Of a stretch of DNA of 64,000 nucleotides, positions 34,901-41,792 are shown piece by piece. Positions within the stretch are counted from its first letter, which is position 1, and the number at the start of each line of letters is the position of its first letter. A program made the translations under genes and the position numbers. This DNA is from Mycobacterium nebraskense (GTDB taxonomy: Bacteria; Actinomycetota; Actinomycetes; Mycobacteriales; Mycobacteriaceae), in contig NZ_LQPH01000164.1 of NCBI RefSeq assembly GCF_002102255.1, positions 1 to 64,000 on the forward strand, read 5' to 3'. Below the pieces are notes generated by a model. It did no database searches, was not told where the DNA came from, and worked only from the letters and a program-made list of their open reading frames with translations.

Positions 34901-35382
34901 GGGCCTCGATCTGCTCCCCCGGTTCGCTGCGATAGCGGGCGTCGTTCCAGCGCAGGTTCCACGGCACCTGGCTGGCTGGTACCGGCTGAGGAAGCGGCGG
35001 GTTGAACGCGACCGTCTGCTCGGGCGGTTCCTCGATCTGGTCGTAGAGCTCCTGCCGTACGACCGTTTCCCGCGCGTTCTGCAGCGCCGTCTCGCGCAGC
35101 CGCACGGTCGTCAGGTAGTCCGGGTGCGCGCCGTGGCGTTGAGTCCATTGCTGGATCGCTGAGGCTGCCAGGTCGTCGGCCATCTGGGCTGCCATCCGGT
35201 CCAATCGGGCCGTCAGGTCGTTGAGGTGCCGGCGCTTCTGTTGCGGTGTCCAGTCCGGGGGAAGATCCAGCCAATTGCGGTACACGTCGTGTACCGCTTG
35301 CTGCATCCATTCGGTCACTGGCGTCGTCAGTCCCTTCGAAGCTGAACAGATCCGGCTGCTGGTCGTCGGTCCTGCGCGCCAT
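28954..35382 (-). CDS. Giant methylase-helicase (DarB-like)
   Basis: A ~2,140-residue protein from the ATG at 35382 (GGGAGA site five bases upstream). After a long low-complexity N-terminus come an N6-adenine methylase domain (VLEPGCGSGTFIGLAP; NVPFGNF in place of NPPY), a charged middle, and a SNF2-like helicase: LLDHVVGAGKTGSMLM, IVVPNHIIEQ, FIDEAHMYKN, and REGRIMRQGNQNSDIDI. A coiled-coil tail ends in Gln/His repeats. The combination and length match phage P1 DarB-type antirestriction proteins and their plasmid relatives, thought to shield incoming DNA. Residues ~25-215 overlap another gene in a different frame, and no start codon exists after that gene, so the true N-terminus is unclear. 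Confidence 0.75.
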   Translation of the reverse strand: MARRTDDQQPDLFSFEGTDDASDRMDAASGTRRVPQLAGSSPGLDTATEAPAPQRPDGPIGPDGSPDGRRPGSLSDPAMDSTPRRAPGLPDDRAAARDGAAERAGNGRTAGALRPDRGTARADGRVQPAASSAGTSQPGAVEPALERRPLSQRTGGADRGPGRDGVAGSAVLGPVPHQSGLPVDRPPRGPASATGRPPASTGSRIGTTGVRGSSPRRLSREVIAPEPQLSLFEDFDQPTDPRSIDPGGTPLPPPRRLDDTADLAQPGDGDLYALDSTPAEAHTSGAEIAADPAAELDFTQRTLPDPEHSQKQTLAPPAGTSPATQPARGVNTEEPSTAATSSADEIAPPSAVELTSPRFRLGTDIRVPSGTKARIQANLAAIDVLERLRADGGRPATDTERDVLASWSGWGACAELFDRRSDQYVTERDQLRSVLGADAYRAAEASILNAHYTDPIIAAAMWDALRHAGLRDGRVLEPGCGSGTFIGLAPPDTVLVGVDNDTVTASLAAALYPHAQIRAEGFETTRVPADSFVATIGNVPFGNFSLIDPAHNPARFSIHNHFINKAISLTAPGGYVTVLTSRYTMDSVDTRARRAMAAEADLIGAVRLPSTAFKRVAGTEVVTDILVLRRKDSDRADTDLTAWIDTETLDVEDLDHLVDETVFGRDDVGDALNINEYFLNHPDNVVGTLALGQGIHGSPTLKVVGEEQQSREALADAIGGRLRDIVENALARGHALTATADSLIDVDTTVFDPGLFTEAERAEQPPLDALRYHPPTDSIQRWTGHSWQEQRTPKSRLRETRSLIELREAATAVIASQRDGQPLPEREQLRAQLNTLYDGYVSKYGPINRFKWIYPQPPTQESHDRKVAGAEEQWRKAQGIDGVRYRGPVPEHLQQEWSEKAWEAGNPYKRRPHLDGGMKNDPRWANVAALEMFNEQSGEALKAPIFSVDVLTARTVPDTAATISDALAISIDQHQRIDVDYIATLLGAEPDEVREQLRGLAYPSLDDPDELVPAVTALSGNVRNKLAAARAAAETNPAYAEYMSALQAVMPADKEASQIRVRPGAPWIDAKYVAQFANETFGADTVVADHISGTWSVDCARHQRASVAMTETWGTEYKDAIELLDALCNSKPITVNRPAEVVAETGGPTINFEATFAAQAKAAKITEAFQEWVFDDDRRREELVAEFNARFNSLVAPKHRGDHLSLPGLSEKFEPHPYQRDAVARIIAEPTVLLDHVVGAGKTGSMLMGAMELKRLGLCSQPWIVVPNHIIEQVGREAAQWYPAARILLGTPGTDPEGRRRFVAQSAATDWDMVIVPQSLFTAIGVSADTHADYIQRQLDELDNHQDRALTSMSKKRVEQQKKRLDARLKDMTKQDRKDTGLTFENAGADYLFIDEAHMYKNKGRLSNIEELSCPAPAQRAEDLAMKLEVLRARRHDEGRAAGLRPDQVVERVATFATGTPVANSLGELWVMQNYLRPDLLAAAGVADINDWGANFTAPVSGVEVNATGTSLRTVTRVGKFCNLPELLALSSIFTDVVTRDEVPIELPRLSGGRRRVDSITPSQEVKDFITDLGWRLDHLDPRRPDKDNQLKIANDGRNVSLDPRLAGLEAPATSRASAVADDIMDIHRASADNVYHDPETGRAMPIRGAFQLAFCDRGTPSKDPRQFTLYGAIRDELIARGMPADAIAFIHDFVKPADKLNLFHRCRTGEVSVLIGSTEKMGTGMNVQTRMRALHHVDVPWRPADLEQREGRIMRQGNQNSDIDIVSYVTEGAYDTVMWQKVEFKARFIEQVKRENVDVDEIEDLGGGDISGAAAETKAIATGDPRYIRQVELDDDVRRLAALESAHRDAAARRRHQRQSTERELDATTKELDTLAPVLDQIAATGERPAHITVGDRGYAERKDAAAPFAAACRDAYLALKHKSSFDTKPLDATINGITITARRSHLKGELHLTLDVPSTTVAIEDAELFATAPTVGGDAHIAKARGLLQRVENAYKDIPHHNTRLQRHADTLTRELHDYDNTSLGDFEHAAELADKRLELSTLTAQLRMEAQSEAAQAASAAARERMLEAGRQPGWTLELNPTPALIAESGLPDATSYRAAQRIIEQHRAAEYRNEHIAKDQEQQQQQHRDNTDDGELGL
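34716..35318 (-). CDS. Hypothetical protein nested in the 5' end of the DarB-like gene
   Basis: A 200-residue protein in another frame within the first 600 bases of the giant ORF. From the GTG at 35318 it reads TEWMQQAVHDVYRNWLDLPP, DWTPQQKRRHLNDLTARLDR, MAAQMADDLAASAIQQWTQR and ends VYEDLRLDGYPVK. It has normal amino-acid balance (Trp, Tyr, hydrophobic spacing) and very high G/C in third codon positions, whereas the overlapping part of the giant ORF is Pro/Arg/Gly/Asp-rich like a shadow frame. This frame is therefore coding. No family is recognised; it looks all-helical. Confidence 0.7.
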   Translation of the reverse strand: MTEWMQQAVHDVYRNWLDLPPDWTPQQKRRHLNDLTARLDRMAAQMADDLAASAIQQWTQRHGAHPDYLTTVRLRETALQNARETVVRQELYDQIEEPPEQTVAFNPPLPQPVPASQVPWNLRWNDARYRSEPGEQIEALAEMVWPDPQFSDLFRIKAAYLLIARLEDQLPLPDGPQHPLAAELAPLVYEDLRLDGYPVK

Positions 35383-35526
35383 AGTGTTCTCCCGATGCCG
35401 CTCGTCATGAGTGTTTCTCCTGATGTGCGGCATCGGCCTGTGCGGTCGTGCCCGTGCCCGGCGACCGTGGCGGGCGGGATCGCCCGGCCGTGGTTACCTG
35501 TGTGCCCCGTGGGGGCGTCGTCACCG

Positions 35527-36384
35527 TCATGGTAACGAGTTGCTGCTGCGCTGGTGGGGTGCTAAGTCCTCGACGACCAGGTATGCCTGCGAAAGCGCCT
35601 GGTCAATGTCTCGAAGCTGCTGGTCAAGGCTTTGCTGTTGGCGTTCGGCGCGGGTTCGCAGCACCTTGAGCCGGTCGATGATCGAGTGGACGGGGACCAG
35701 AGCGGGGTGCGGTTTGACGTCGATGTGCAGGTTGACGGGTTTGCCGCCTTTGAGTGCGGCAAACGCTGAGCCGGGAGCCCACATGAGGTGGGTGTCGATT
35801 CTTTCCAAGGTTTCGGCGTTGGGGCTGTAGCCGCGCTTGCCCATGGTGGCTAGCGTTGTGCGGCCGGGCCCGCCCACCGCGGCCAGGCGGCTCTTACTCA
35901 TCTGCAGCTCGAGTAGCCGCTTTTCGATCCACATGCGCAGGTTGTCGTAGTCGTCCTCGGCGTCGCGATCCACGATCGGGCCGGGTGGGCGGCTAATGGT
36001 GTTCTCGCGCGGTGTGGGTTCCGACCCGTGCATGGTCGCGTGCGCTGACCCTGGCTCCCAGGACAACAGTTCATCAAGTTTGGACAAGGTGGCGCTGCCC
36101 GGGACCCTGTCGTCTTTGCCGAGCAGGTTCAGCGTCGAGCGCGAGACCAGGCCTAGTTTGCTGGCTTCGAGCTGGCTCATTCCCAGCTCGCCCAGCCGCG
36201 CATTCATGTACTTGGCCAGCCGCTTCACATCGGGGGCAAGGGTGCTGCTAGCGAGCATCTCGACCTGATTTTGGGAGAGCCCGGTTTGGGCCACCACCTT
36301 CTTGATGTCATAGCCCTGGCGGAGTAGCGAGCGCGCCTCCTCGGCGGCGGCGTCTTCGTCTAACGGCTCAGCGCTGATGATCAC
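35527..36384 (-). CDS. Helix-turn-helix regulator with two similar HTH units
   Basis: A ~285-residue protein. Two related helical units are seen: KRLAKYMNARLGELGMSQLE … GLVSRSTLNLLGKDD and LRMWIEKRLLELQMSKSRLA … GGPGRTTLATMGKRGYSP, each followed by a similar sentence (SATLSKLDELLSWEPGSAHA; NAETLERIDTHLMWAPGSAF). Each resembles an XRE-type HTH, so the protein has an internal duplication. A coiled coil (RLKVLRTRAERQQQSLDQQL) is at the C-terminus. The start is unclear: GTG at 36384 has AGGAGG too close, and a TTG at 36426 is possible. It may control the downstream DarB-like operon, whose ATG lies about 145 bases after its stop. Confidence 0.65.
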   Translation of the reverse strand: MIISAEPLDEDAAAEEARSLLRQGYDIKKVVAQTGLSQNQVEMLASSTLAPDVKRLAKYMNARLGELGMSQLEASKLGLVSRSTLNLLGKDDRVPGSATLSKLDELLSWEPGSAHATMHGSEPTPRENTISRPPGPIVDRDAEDDYDNLRMWIEKRLLELQMSKSRLAAVGGPGRTTLATMGKRGYSPNAETLERIDTHLMWAPGSAFAALKGGKPVNLHIDVKPHPALVPVHSIIDRLKVLRTRAERQQQSLDQQLRDIDQALSQAYLVVEDLAPHQRSSNSLP

Positions 36385-36578
36385 CCTCCTGCGACAAGAG
36401 CCCTCGGCGGGTGCCCTGGTGTGCAAAAAATAGTACAGGTTTCAGTATGGCACTTCTAGAACAATCGCGGCACGAGCGCAACACGGAAGTGTTTACGCAA
36501 CATAAGCAAAATAGGCGATGGGCAGGGGTTGTGCGATACGAGGGCGTCCGCCGGTGATCCAAGCCGCGCGCTGCGACG

Positions 36579-36945
36579 CTATAACCCAGGATCGTAGCCT
36601 TCTGAGCGGCGGGTCGCGCGGAGCTCGGTCGTGATGCTGATATCACCTGCTGGGCGGGCGATCTGCGCGAACACCGGCACCATCCAGTGATCCTGCGGTT
36701 CGTTCTCGTCCTGAGCAGGGCAGGAGAAGGCAGCGCGCTGAACGAACACCTCCCATGAAATAGCGCCAAAGTCCAGGCCGCGGCCGGACTTCTCAGCAAG
36801 AGCTGTCAACGGCGCCGTTGCCCAATTCGATGGCGCGGCCTTGGGCCAGGCTGTGCTCAACACGGGTTAGTTCCGAGGCGTCGTGGATGTCGAGTTTGTT
36901 GGCGAGAACTTTGGTGCCCGGCCAGAAATAGTCCTCCCACTGCAC
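36579..36945 (-). pseudogene. Broken Fic toxin gene (VbhT-like N-terminus)
   Basis: Directly after the antitoxin gene, a GTG at 36945 starts VQWEDYFWPGTKVLANKLDI, HDASELTRVEHSLAQGRAIE, LGNG…, the typical beginning of Fic proteins paired with VbhA antitoxins. The frame stops at 36793 after 50 residues. The next frame (to 36579) continues with balanced composition (SWEVFVQRAAFSCPAQDENE, DHWMVPVFAQIARPAGDISI) but no HPFx[D/E]GNGR active-site motif is present anywhere. The toxin is thus truncated, and the following part may come from an unrelated gene end. Confidence 0.6.
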
Positions 36946-36953
36946 GGGCGTGG

Positions 36954-37175
36954 CTAGCGGTTGGCTACCGTCGGCGCCCGGGTATCGGCCAGGATGGCGG
37001 CGCGGTACTGCTCGCCCGTGATTTTCCCGATCGCCAGGTCGGTGAGCAAAGCAACCGACGCTACGTCGGGGATATCCCCTTCGATCATGCTGCTGGCTAC
37101 CGCGTTGCTCACGCGCCGCCGCTGCTCCAGAGGTAAAGCGGCCAAGATTTCAGTGAAACTGTCAGGCGCGCTCAT
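36954..37175 (-). CDS. VbhA-family antitoxin
   Basis: A 73-residue protein from the ATG at 37175. SNAVASSMIEGDIPD contains the Fic-inhibition motif (S/T)xxxE(G/N) as S-SMI-E-G, and DVASVALLTDLAIGKITGEQ YRAAIL is the second helix pair of the VbhA fold. In known systems this helix inserts its Glu into the ATP pocket of a Fic AMP-transferase and blocks it. The start of a Fic gene follows nine bases downstream but is broken, so the antitoxin appears to be an orphan. It could still neutralise a Fic toxin from elsewhere. Confidence 0.7.
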   Translation of the reverse strand: MSAPDSFTEILAALPLEQRRRVSNAVASSMIEGDIPDVASVALLTDLAIGKITGEQYRAAILADTRAPTVANR

Positions 37176-37289
37176 ATCATGAATTCTACAGCGGCGCCGC
37201 GACATAGCAGCTACCAATATGAGGCAGGCGAGCGGGCTCAACCTCGGCAACGGGCGTGGTTGTGAAGCGGCGAAACGACTGATACAACG

Positions 37290-38267
37290 ATGTCAAACAG
37301 ACCGGCTCACATGAGCCGGCAACGGGGAAGCCGGGGTTCAGACGTGCCAATCATCCGCACCACCACCATCCTTGCCGCGATCGCCGCCACCGGAGGCGCG
37401 CTGAGCGCCGGTCTGGTTCATGCCGACCCGGGCACCGCGGTGGCCACCGCCAACACCACCAATCTGCACGCCCTGGGCAGTTCTACCCAGATCGGTGAGG
37501 GCACCTGGACGGTCACCAACCTCAAACCCAGCAGCGACGCCATCCCGTATCACCTCGACGGCGCGCTGTGGGAAGCCACGGCCACCGACGAGGCCACCCA
37601 CGGCTCCACCACGCCTATCGTGTCGAACTTCAACGCCCGCGCCCGCAGCGGACAGACCTACCGCGAGCTGTTCCAGGTCGCGACCGCCCAGGGCGTCAAC
37701 CCCGCAGGGCTGGCCCAGGGGCAACAGGCCAGCGGCAAACTGTACTTCGACGTCACCGGTGACACGCCCGACAGCGTGGTCTATAACGCCGGCGGCCCCG
37801 ACCTGGCCGTGTGGGTACAACCCCCGCCGGGCACGGGCGCAGCGGCTGGCGGAACGGGCCGCGGGGGTAGCGCCGGGAACGGCTCGCCGACATCAGGCAC
37901 CGGCGCTCCCCCGACCCCGACGGCGGTGCCAGCCGCAAACCCTGGCAGCGTCGGTACTCCTGCCACCGGTCTGGCCCAGGGCACTCCCCTGCCGGGCGCC
38001 GTGCCAAGCGGGCCGCAGACGCCGGCAGCGGCAACGCCTGCGGCGCCGCCGCCCCAAGCTCCCGCTCCTGGTGCACCTCAGACGCCTGCGCCAGCCGCGC
38101 CGCTACCCCAGGCTCCGGGTGCCCCGCAACCGCCAGCCCCGGGAAGCCTCGGCACCCCGCTTGCACCAGGACCCGACCAACAGCCAGTGTCCACCCCCCA
38201 GCCGGCAGCCACCCAGACGCCGGCCCCCCAGCAGGGTGCGACCGCGCCGGCGGCGGCGACCCCCTAG
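37290..38267 (+). CDS. Secreted MPT63-like (DUF1942) protein with Pro/Ala-rich tail
   Basis: A 325-residue exported protein. A signal peptide (TTTILAAIAATGGALSAGLV followed by HADP) leads to a ~130-residue DUF1942 domain as in MPT63: STQIGEGTWTVTNLKPSSDA, WEATATDEATHGSTTPIVSN and SGKLYFDVTGDTPDSVVYNA. MPT63 is a small immunoglobulin-like secreted mycobacterial antigen. Here an extra ~140-residue Pro/Ala/Gly/Thr-rich tail is added, which ordinary MPT63 proteins lack; it may anchor or extend the domain in the cell wall. A GTG at 37344 is a possible shorter start just before the signal sequence. Confidence 0.8.
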   Translation: MSNRPAHMSRQRGSRGSDVPIIRTTTILAAIAATGGALSAGLVHADPGTAVATANTTNLHALGSSTQIGEGTWTVTNLKPSSDAIPYHLDGALWEATATDEATHGSTTPIVSNFNARARSGQTYRELFQVATAQGVNPAGLAQGQQASGKLYFDVTGDTPDSVVYNAGGPDLAVWVQPPPGTGAAAGGTGRGGSAGNGSPTSGTGAPPTPTAVPAANPGSVGTPATGLAQGTPLPGAVPSGPQTPAAATPAAPPPQAPAPGAPQTPAPAAPLPQAPGAPQPPAPGSLGTPLAPGPDQQPVSTPQPAATQTPAPQQGATAPAAATP

Positions 38268-39467
38268 TTAACGGGATGACTCAGTCTCGGCGTTGCGGAC
38301 GACTTACTGTTTGACGTCGACCCTGATCGATGCCGAGGGCATCATCGACGCTGTCGGAAGGCTCCTCCCAGAACTCGGGATCTGGAATTGACTCCTGGGC
38401 CGCTGCGGGGCCGCCGCTGGCGGCGCTGTCACGTCGTTAAATGCGCTGACGATCTCGCACGGGGGCTAACGCGGCCGGGCGAAGGTTTCCGGTGCCGAGA
38501 AGGGTCTACGCGGCACAGGAGGGAATTCAGGGGTGATTGTGGGTGTGGCGGGTTACCGCGCTGCGTGACCTCCGACTATTTCTGCAGGTCAGTGGTCGTC
38601 GAGCGTGGTCGATCCTCCTCTCCCCCGCCGCGGTGTCTGGCTCTAGTTTCGCGCCCGCCAGGTCATAGCGGCGGATGCTGAGGTTGTCCGGCTGGGGTCC
38701 TGCGGGTCCCTAGTAAGTAGAGAGTGCTGATCTGATTCGCCGGGACTCGGCGTAGTTCGTGTCGGCCGGTACATCTTTGGCCTGGTCAGTGCAGTCTGCG
38801 ACCGCGGAACGTCTCTTGAGCGGCGTGCAATATTCCGCGCCTGCTGTCCGGGATCAGCTGTGGGTGGAGGTCCACTGGAACCGCCCGGCTGCCGACATGG
38901 CTCGTCTAGGGAATTCGAAACCATGCGGCCTCAATGCGGGTCTGCCATTCTCCTGGTTCCAGTTCCCGTGTGGTGCGCAGGAGCACCTATATCCTCCGAG
39001 CTTCGTGCGCGACTCTTCGGCGCCGCGGAGAGCGAAACTTAAGCGCTAAGAGGTTCTTTGTCGCTGTGCATTCGCACCGTAATGGTGGGCCGCGGAGTTG
39101 ATCTGGAAAGTGCCTCCTCTCCCCCACTTCGAGCCTGTCGACGTGTGCCCTGCGGTGCTGCCCGGGTTGTGCGCGAAGGGGCGACGTCGACGCCGCCGAG
39201 CGCCCTGGGGTCCGCGCGAGGGCCGACCTCACATGGCCCACTGCGTGCTGTGTGCAGCACAGAGAGGAGTTGAGGACGAGAGGCTGATGGTGATCGCCTC
39301 CTGAGCGCGCGAGCCACGAGCGTGCCGGCATGCGCAACGAATGCGGCCCGAGTTGTTGTGGGCATCCGTGTCGCTACGGCATCGTAGTTCGGGTCGGCTT
39401 TATGTTCGATGAGTGCAAGGCACGGAGAAAATGGCACTGATCTGCAGGGATAACGCTGCTGAGCCGT
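38268..39467. other. Long gene-free region
   Basis: About 1,200 bases without a credible gene. Frames up to 160 codons (minus 39039-39521) are open but have shadow-type composition and no domain. I found no strong repeat. Because it precedes the low-GC region and parA, it may be part of the origin/partition area, or decayed sequence. Confidence 0.35.
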
Positions 39468-39533
39468 TTGTGCATTTCCGTCGTCACACGCAACCGGATT
39501 GGTCGTGGGACACGGGGGCATCTCCCCTGCCCG

Positions 39534-40079
39534 ATGCGTATCCGAGTAGGGATGCAGAAACGGCGTTTCAGTCGAGTAACCAGTCCCATGATGATGGGGC
39601 TAACCAGCGGTGGTCCACAACGCGCCGAGTGGTGTATTACGAACCGGCTGCACTTAGGAGAGGGATACCCTGTGGTCAGCCGTAATCCTAAGCGTATAGC
39701 TAGCCGTAGTCAGATACGGATGTTGTGCGGTGGTTCGAAACGGCTACAGCAACTAGTCGTCACACCAAGGAAAGCACGGATCACGAGTTTGGTGTGTAGC
39801 CGGAAAGAGGTACGACGTCTGAGTGCCGATGTATCACCACAAATCAGAGGTATGGGATGTCGGAGTGGTATAGAATCGGCCATCCCAATCGGCCAACGGT
39901 TTGTGACGCCCATCAAGCAGCGTGTACCAGGACGCGATGTTATGCGGCTAGTACTGCGAAGTAGTAGACCGGTAGAGAAGCCGACAGAACTACGGGTCGA
40001 TAACGCGCTGGATAAACCAACGGGTAAGCGGGCTACGAAACGAGTATTGACCTATCTGGGTACACGGATACAGATATGA
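39534..40079 (+). CDS. Basic ORF with atypical codon usage
   Basis: A 181-residue frame (open from 39468) in a region of much lower GC than the rest. It is unbroken although about 18 stop triplets (TAG, TAA, TGA) occur in the other two plus-strand frames. The product is very basic (KRIASRSQIRMLCGGSKRLQ, RKARITSLVCSRKEVRRLSA, DKPTGKRATKRVLTYLGTRI). Third codon positions are often A or T, unlike all neighbours. No family is recognised. It may be a foreign DNA-binding protein gene, or a non-coding origin/centromere that is open by chance. No good ribosome binding site is seen. Confidence 0.35.
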   Translation: MRIRVGMQKRRFSRVTSPMMMGLTSGGPQRAEWCITNRLHLGEGYPVVSRNPKRIASRSQIRMLCGGSKRLQQLVVTPRKARITSLVCSRKEVRRLSADVSPQIRGMGCRSGIESAIPIGQRFVTPIKQRVPGRDVMRLVLRSSRPVEKPTELRVDNALDKPTGKRATKRVLTYLGTRIQI

Positions 40080-40161
40080 AACCCGATGGGAGGTAACAAA
40101 CGGATCACCATCGGTTGTGTATAGTAGACAGCCAACCGGGTGCCGAGCTACTATCGCGGGT
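40064..40161 (+). promoter_or_regulatory. parA upstream region with inverted repeat and ACGGAT motifs
   Basis: ATAGTAG (40121-40127) and CTACTAT (40148-40154) form a 7-base inverted repeat just before the parA ATG, and TATAGT (40120-40125) can act as -10. The hexamer ACGGAT occurs four times upstream (about 39716, 39776, 40064 and 40100), twice as CGGATCAC. Partition operons are commonly autoregulated from such sites, which may double as the centromere. Confidence 0.35.
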
Positions 40162-41100
40162 ATGACAGTGCTCGCGGAGAAGGTGGTCGTCGCCACGCAG
40201 AAGGGCGGCAGCGGTAAGTCGTCAATAGTGGCCGGCATAGGGGTGGCCATCGCCCGTAAGGGTAGAAAAGTGCTGGTCGTGGACGCTGACCAGCAGGGAA
40301 ACCTGACGATCGACGATCTTGGTGTCCCCGAAGAACTGTGGGATAAAGGCAAGAACCTCGCCATCGCCCTGCAATACGGACCGGGCGGGGGAGTCGCACT
40401 TGAGCCGTACCGCAATATCCGCCCAAACCTCGACATTCTGATGGGCGGCCCGGCGATCGGCCAGGTATCCACGGCCATCGCCGCATCAACCGAACCGGTC
40501 GACTTGGCCGAGAATCTCGACGCTGCGCTCACCGAGCTATGCGAACGCGAAGGGTACGACATCATCCTGGTCGACTCCGGACACGGCGACAAAGTACTGC
40601 TCATCGCCCTTCTGCAGGCTTGCCGCTATCTGGTCGTGCCGACCAAAGAAGATGGGGCGTCCCTCAATGGGGTGCGTCAACTCGCGGCTACCTACCGCCG
40701 CGCCAAGCGGTACGGATCCCCGATCTCGCTGATCGGCGTCGTACTCTTCGACGTGAACCCCAACGCCTCGGTGCGGCTGCCGCACGTGTTCAACCAGGTC
40801 AAGGAAATGCTCGGATCTGAGGTGGAACCGTTCCAAGCCACAATCCGCAGCGCGCCGGCGTTGGCTATCGACATGCGAGAGCGGCACCTGACCGCCCAGG
40901 AGCTCGCTAACCCCAGCGAAGAGCAGAAAGCGACCCTGATGACCGCGCTGCGGAACCGGGGCAGAAGGGACGCCACCGACCGACTGTGGTCAAAAGACCC
41001 GGGGGCGGTAGCCCAGGACTACCAGGAGCTGACCCGGGAAGTCCTGATGCGCGCGTCCAAAGAGCGAGCAGCCGCAGCAGCGGCGGGAGCACAGGAGTAA
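40162..41100 (+). CDS. parA: ParA-family partition ATPase
   Basis: A 312-residue deviant Walker ATPase. The P-loop is VATQKGGSGKSSIVAGIGVA (KGGSGKS), the second acidic motif KVLVVDADQQGNLT, and Walker B-like YDIILVDSGHGDK. VPTKEDGASLNGVRQL and LIGVVLFDVNP are further family landmarks. I chose the ATG at 40162 because it immediately precedes the conserved beta-strand; the frame extends 15 codons upstream. The gene is followed 11 bases later by a small protein with a ribbon-helix-helix-like end, its probable centromere-binding partner. It drives plasmid segregation. Confidence 0.88.
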   Translation: MTVLAEKVVVATQKGGSGKSSIVAGIGVAIARKGRKVLVVDADQQGNLTIDDLGVPEELWDKGKNLAIALQYGPGGGVALEPYRNIRPNLDILMGGPAIGQVSTAIAASTEPVDLAENLDAALTELCEREGYDIILVDSGHGDKVLLIALLQACRYLVVPTKEDGASLNGVRQLAATYRRAKRYGSPISLIGVVLFDVNPNASVRLPHVFNQVKEMLGSEVEPFQATIRSAPALAIDMRERHLTAQELANPSEEQKATLMTALRNRGRRDATDRLWSKDPGAVAQDYQELTREVLMRASKERAAAAAAGAQE

Positions 41101-41111
41101 GGAGCGCCCCC

Positions 41112-41774
41112 ATGGCCAAGAAGAGTGTCTTTGACGAATCCGCCCTTGATGACGACCTGGACGAATTCCTACCAAGGGTTGGGGTCGGCAGCCGGGCGGG
41201 GCAGCCTGATCCGGTCGGTACACCCGCCCCGCCTGCGGCGCCGGTCGAAACGCGAGCGAACGAAGTCCAGGCTGAGACGAGCCCGCCGGGCGGGGGAGTG
41301 GGGGCGGCAGGCAGCCGGACCGCGAAAGCTGGCGACTCCGACGGTGAAGGTAACCCGACCGCGGAGATTTCGGCAGACAATCTGGCGAAGCTGCGCAGCT
41401 TGAACCTGGCGGAAAAGAAGAAGAACCCGGCCAAGGCCCGCACTTATGGTCAGATCGTGCTCGATGCCATCGACGCCGTCCATGAAGAACTCGCCCGCCA
41501 CTGGAAACCGGCAGAGAACGCCGAAAAAGCGCCGGGCAGCTTGTTCACCCGCCAACCCGTGGTGCGCAAGCGTCGCCGTCACATTGCCCCGCCGGCCAAG
41601 ATCGCGCTGACCGGTCTGAACCCGGCTGATGCGAAGACTATCGATGAGCAGCTGGTTAAAGAGTGGGGAGCGCCGTCACGCAGCGCGCTTGTCGATGAGG
41701 CGCTGACCCTGTATTTCAAGCGGCGCCGTGGTCCGGCCCGGGCAGAGAAAACGGTCAACTCTGCCGCGTCGTAA
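41112..41774 (+). CDS. ParB-role centromere-binding protein (C-terminal RHH)
   Basis: A 220-residue protein starting AKKSVFDESALDDDLDEFLP, with an acidic disordered N-terminal half rich in Pro, Gly and Thr, a helical middle (LRSLNLAEKKKNPAKARTYG), and a C-terminal ribbon-helix-helix-like unit (IALTGLNPADAKTIDEQLVK, PSRSALVDEALTLYFKRRRG). It lies directly downstream of parA with a GGAG site, the standard position of the partner protein. It does not have the HTH-type ParB core, so the pair resembles type Ib-like systems in which the small partner binds the centromere and stimulates ParA. Confidence 0.65.
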   Translation: MAKKSVFDESALDDDLDEFLPRVGVGSRAGQPDPVGTPAPPAAPVETRANEVQAETSPPGGGVGAAGSRTAKAGDSDGEGNPTAEISADNLAKLRSLNLAEKKKNPAKARTYGQIVLDAIDAVHEELARHWKPAENAEKAPGSLFTRQPVVRKRRRHIAPPAKIALTGLNPADAKTIDEQLVKEWGAPSRSALVDEALTLYFKRRRGPARAEKTVNSAAS

Positions 41775-41792
41775 CCTCTCGTGGCACCTCGG

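Noticed and set aside
39039..39521. 160-codon minus-strand frame in the gene-free region
   Set aside because: Shadow-type composition, no ribosome binding site, no domain.
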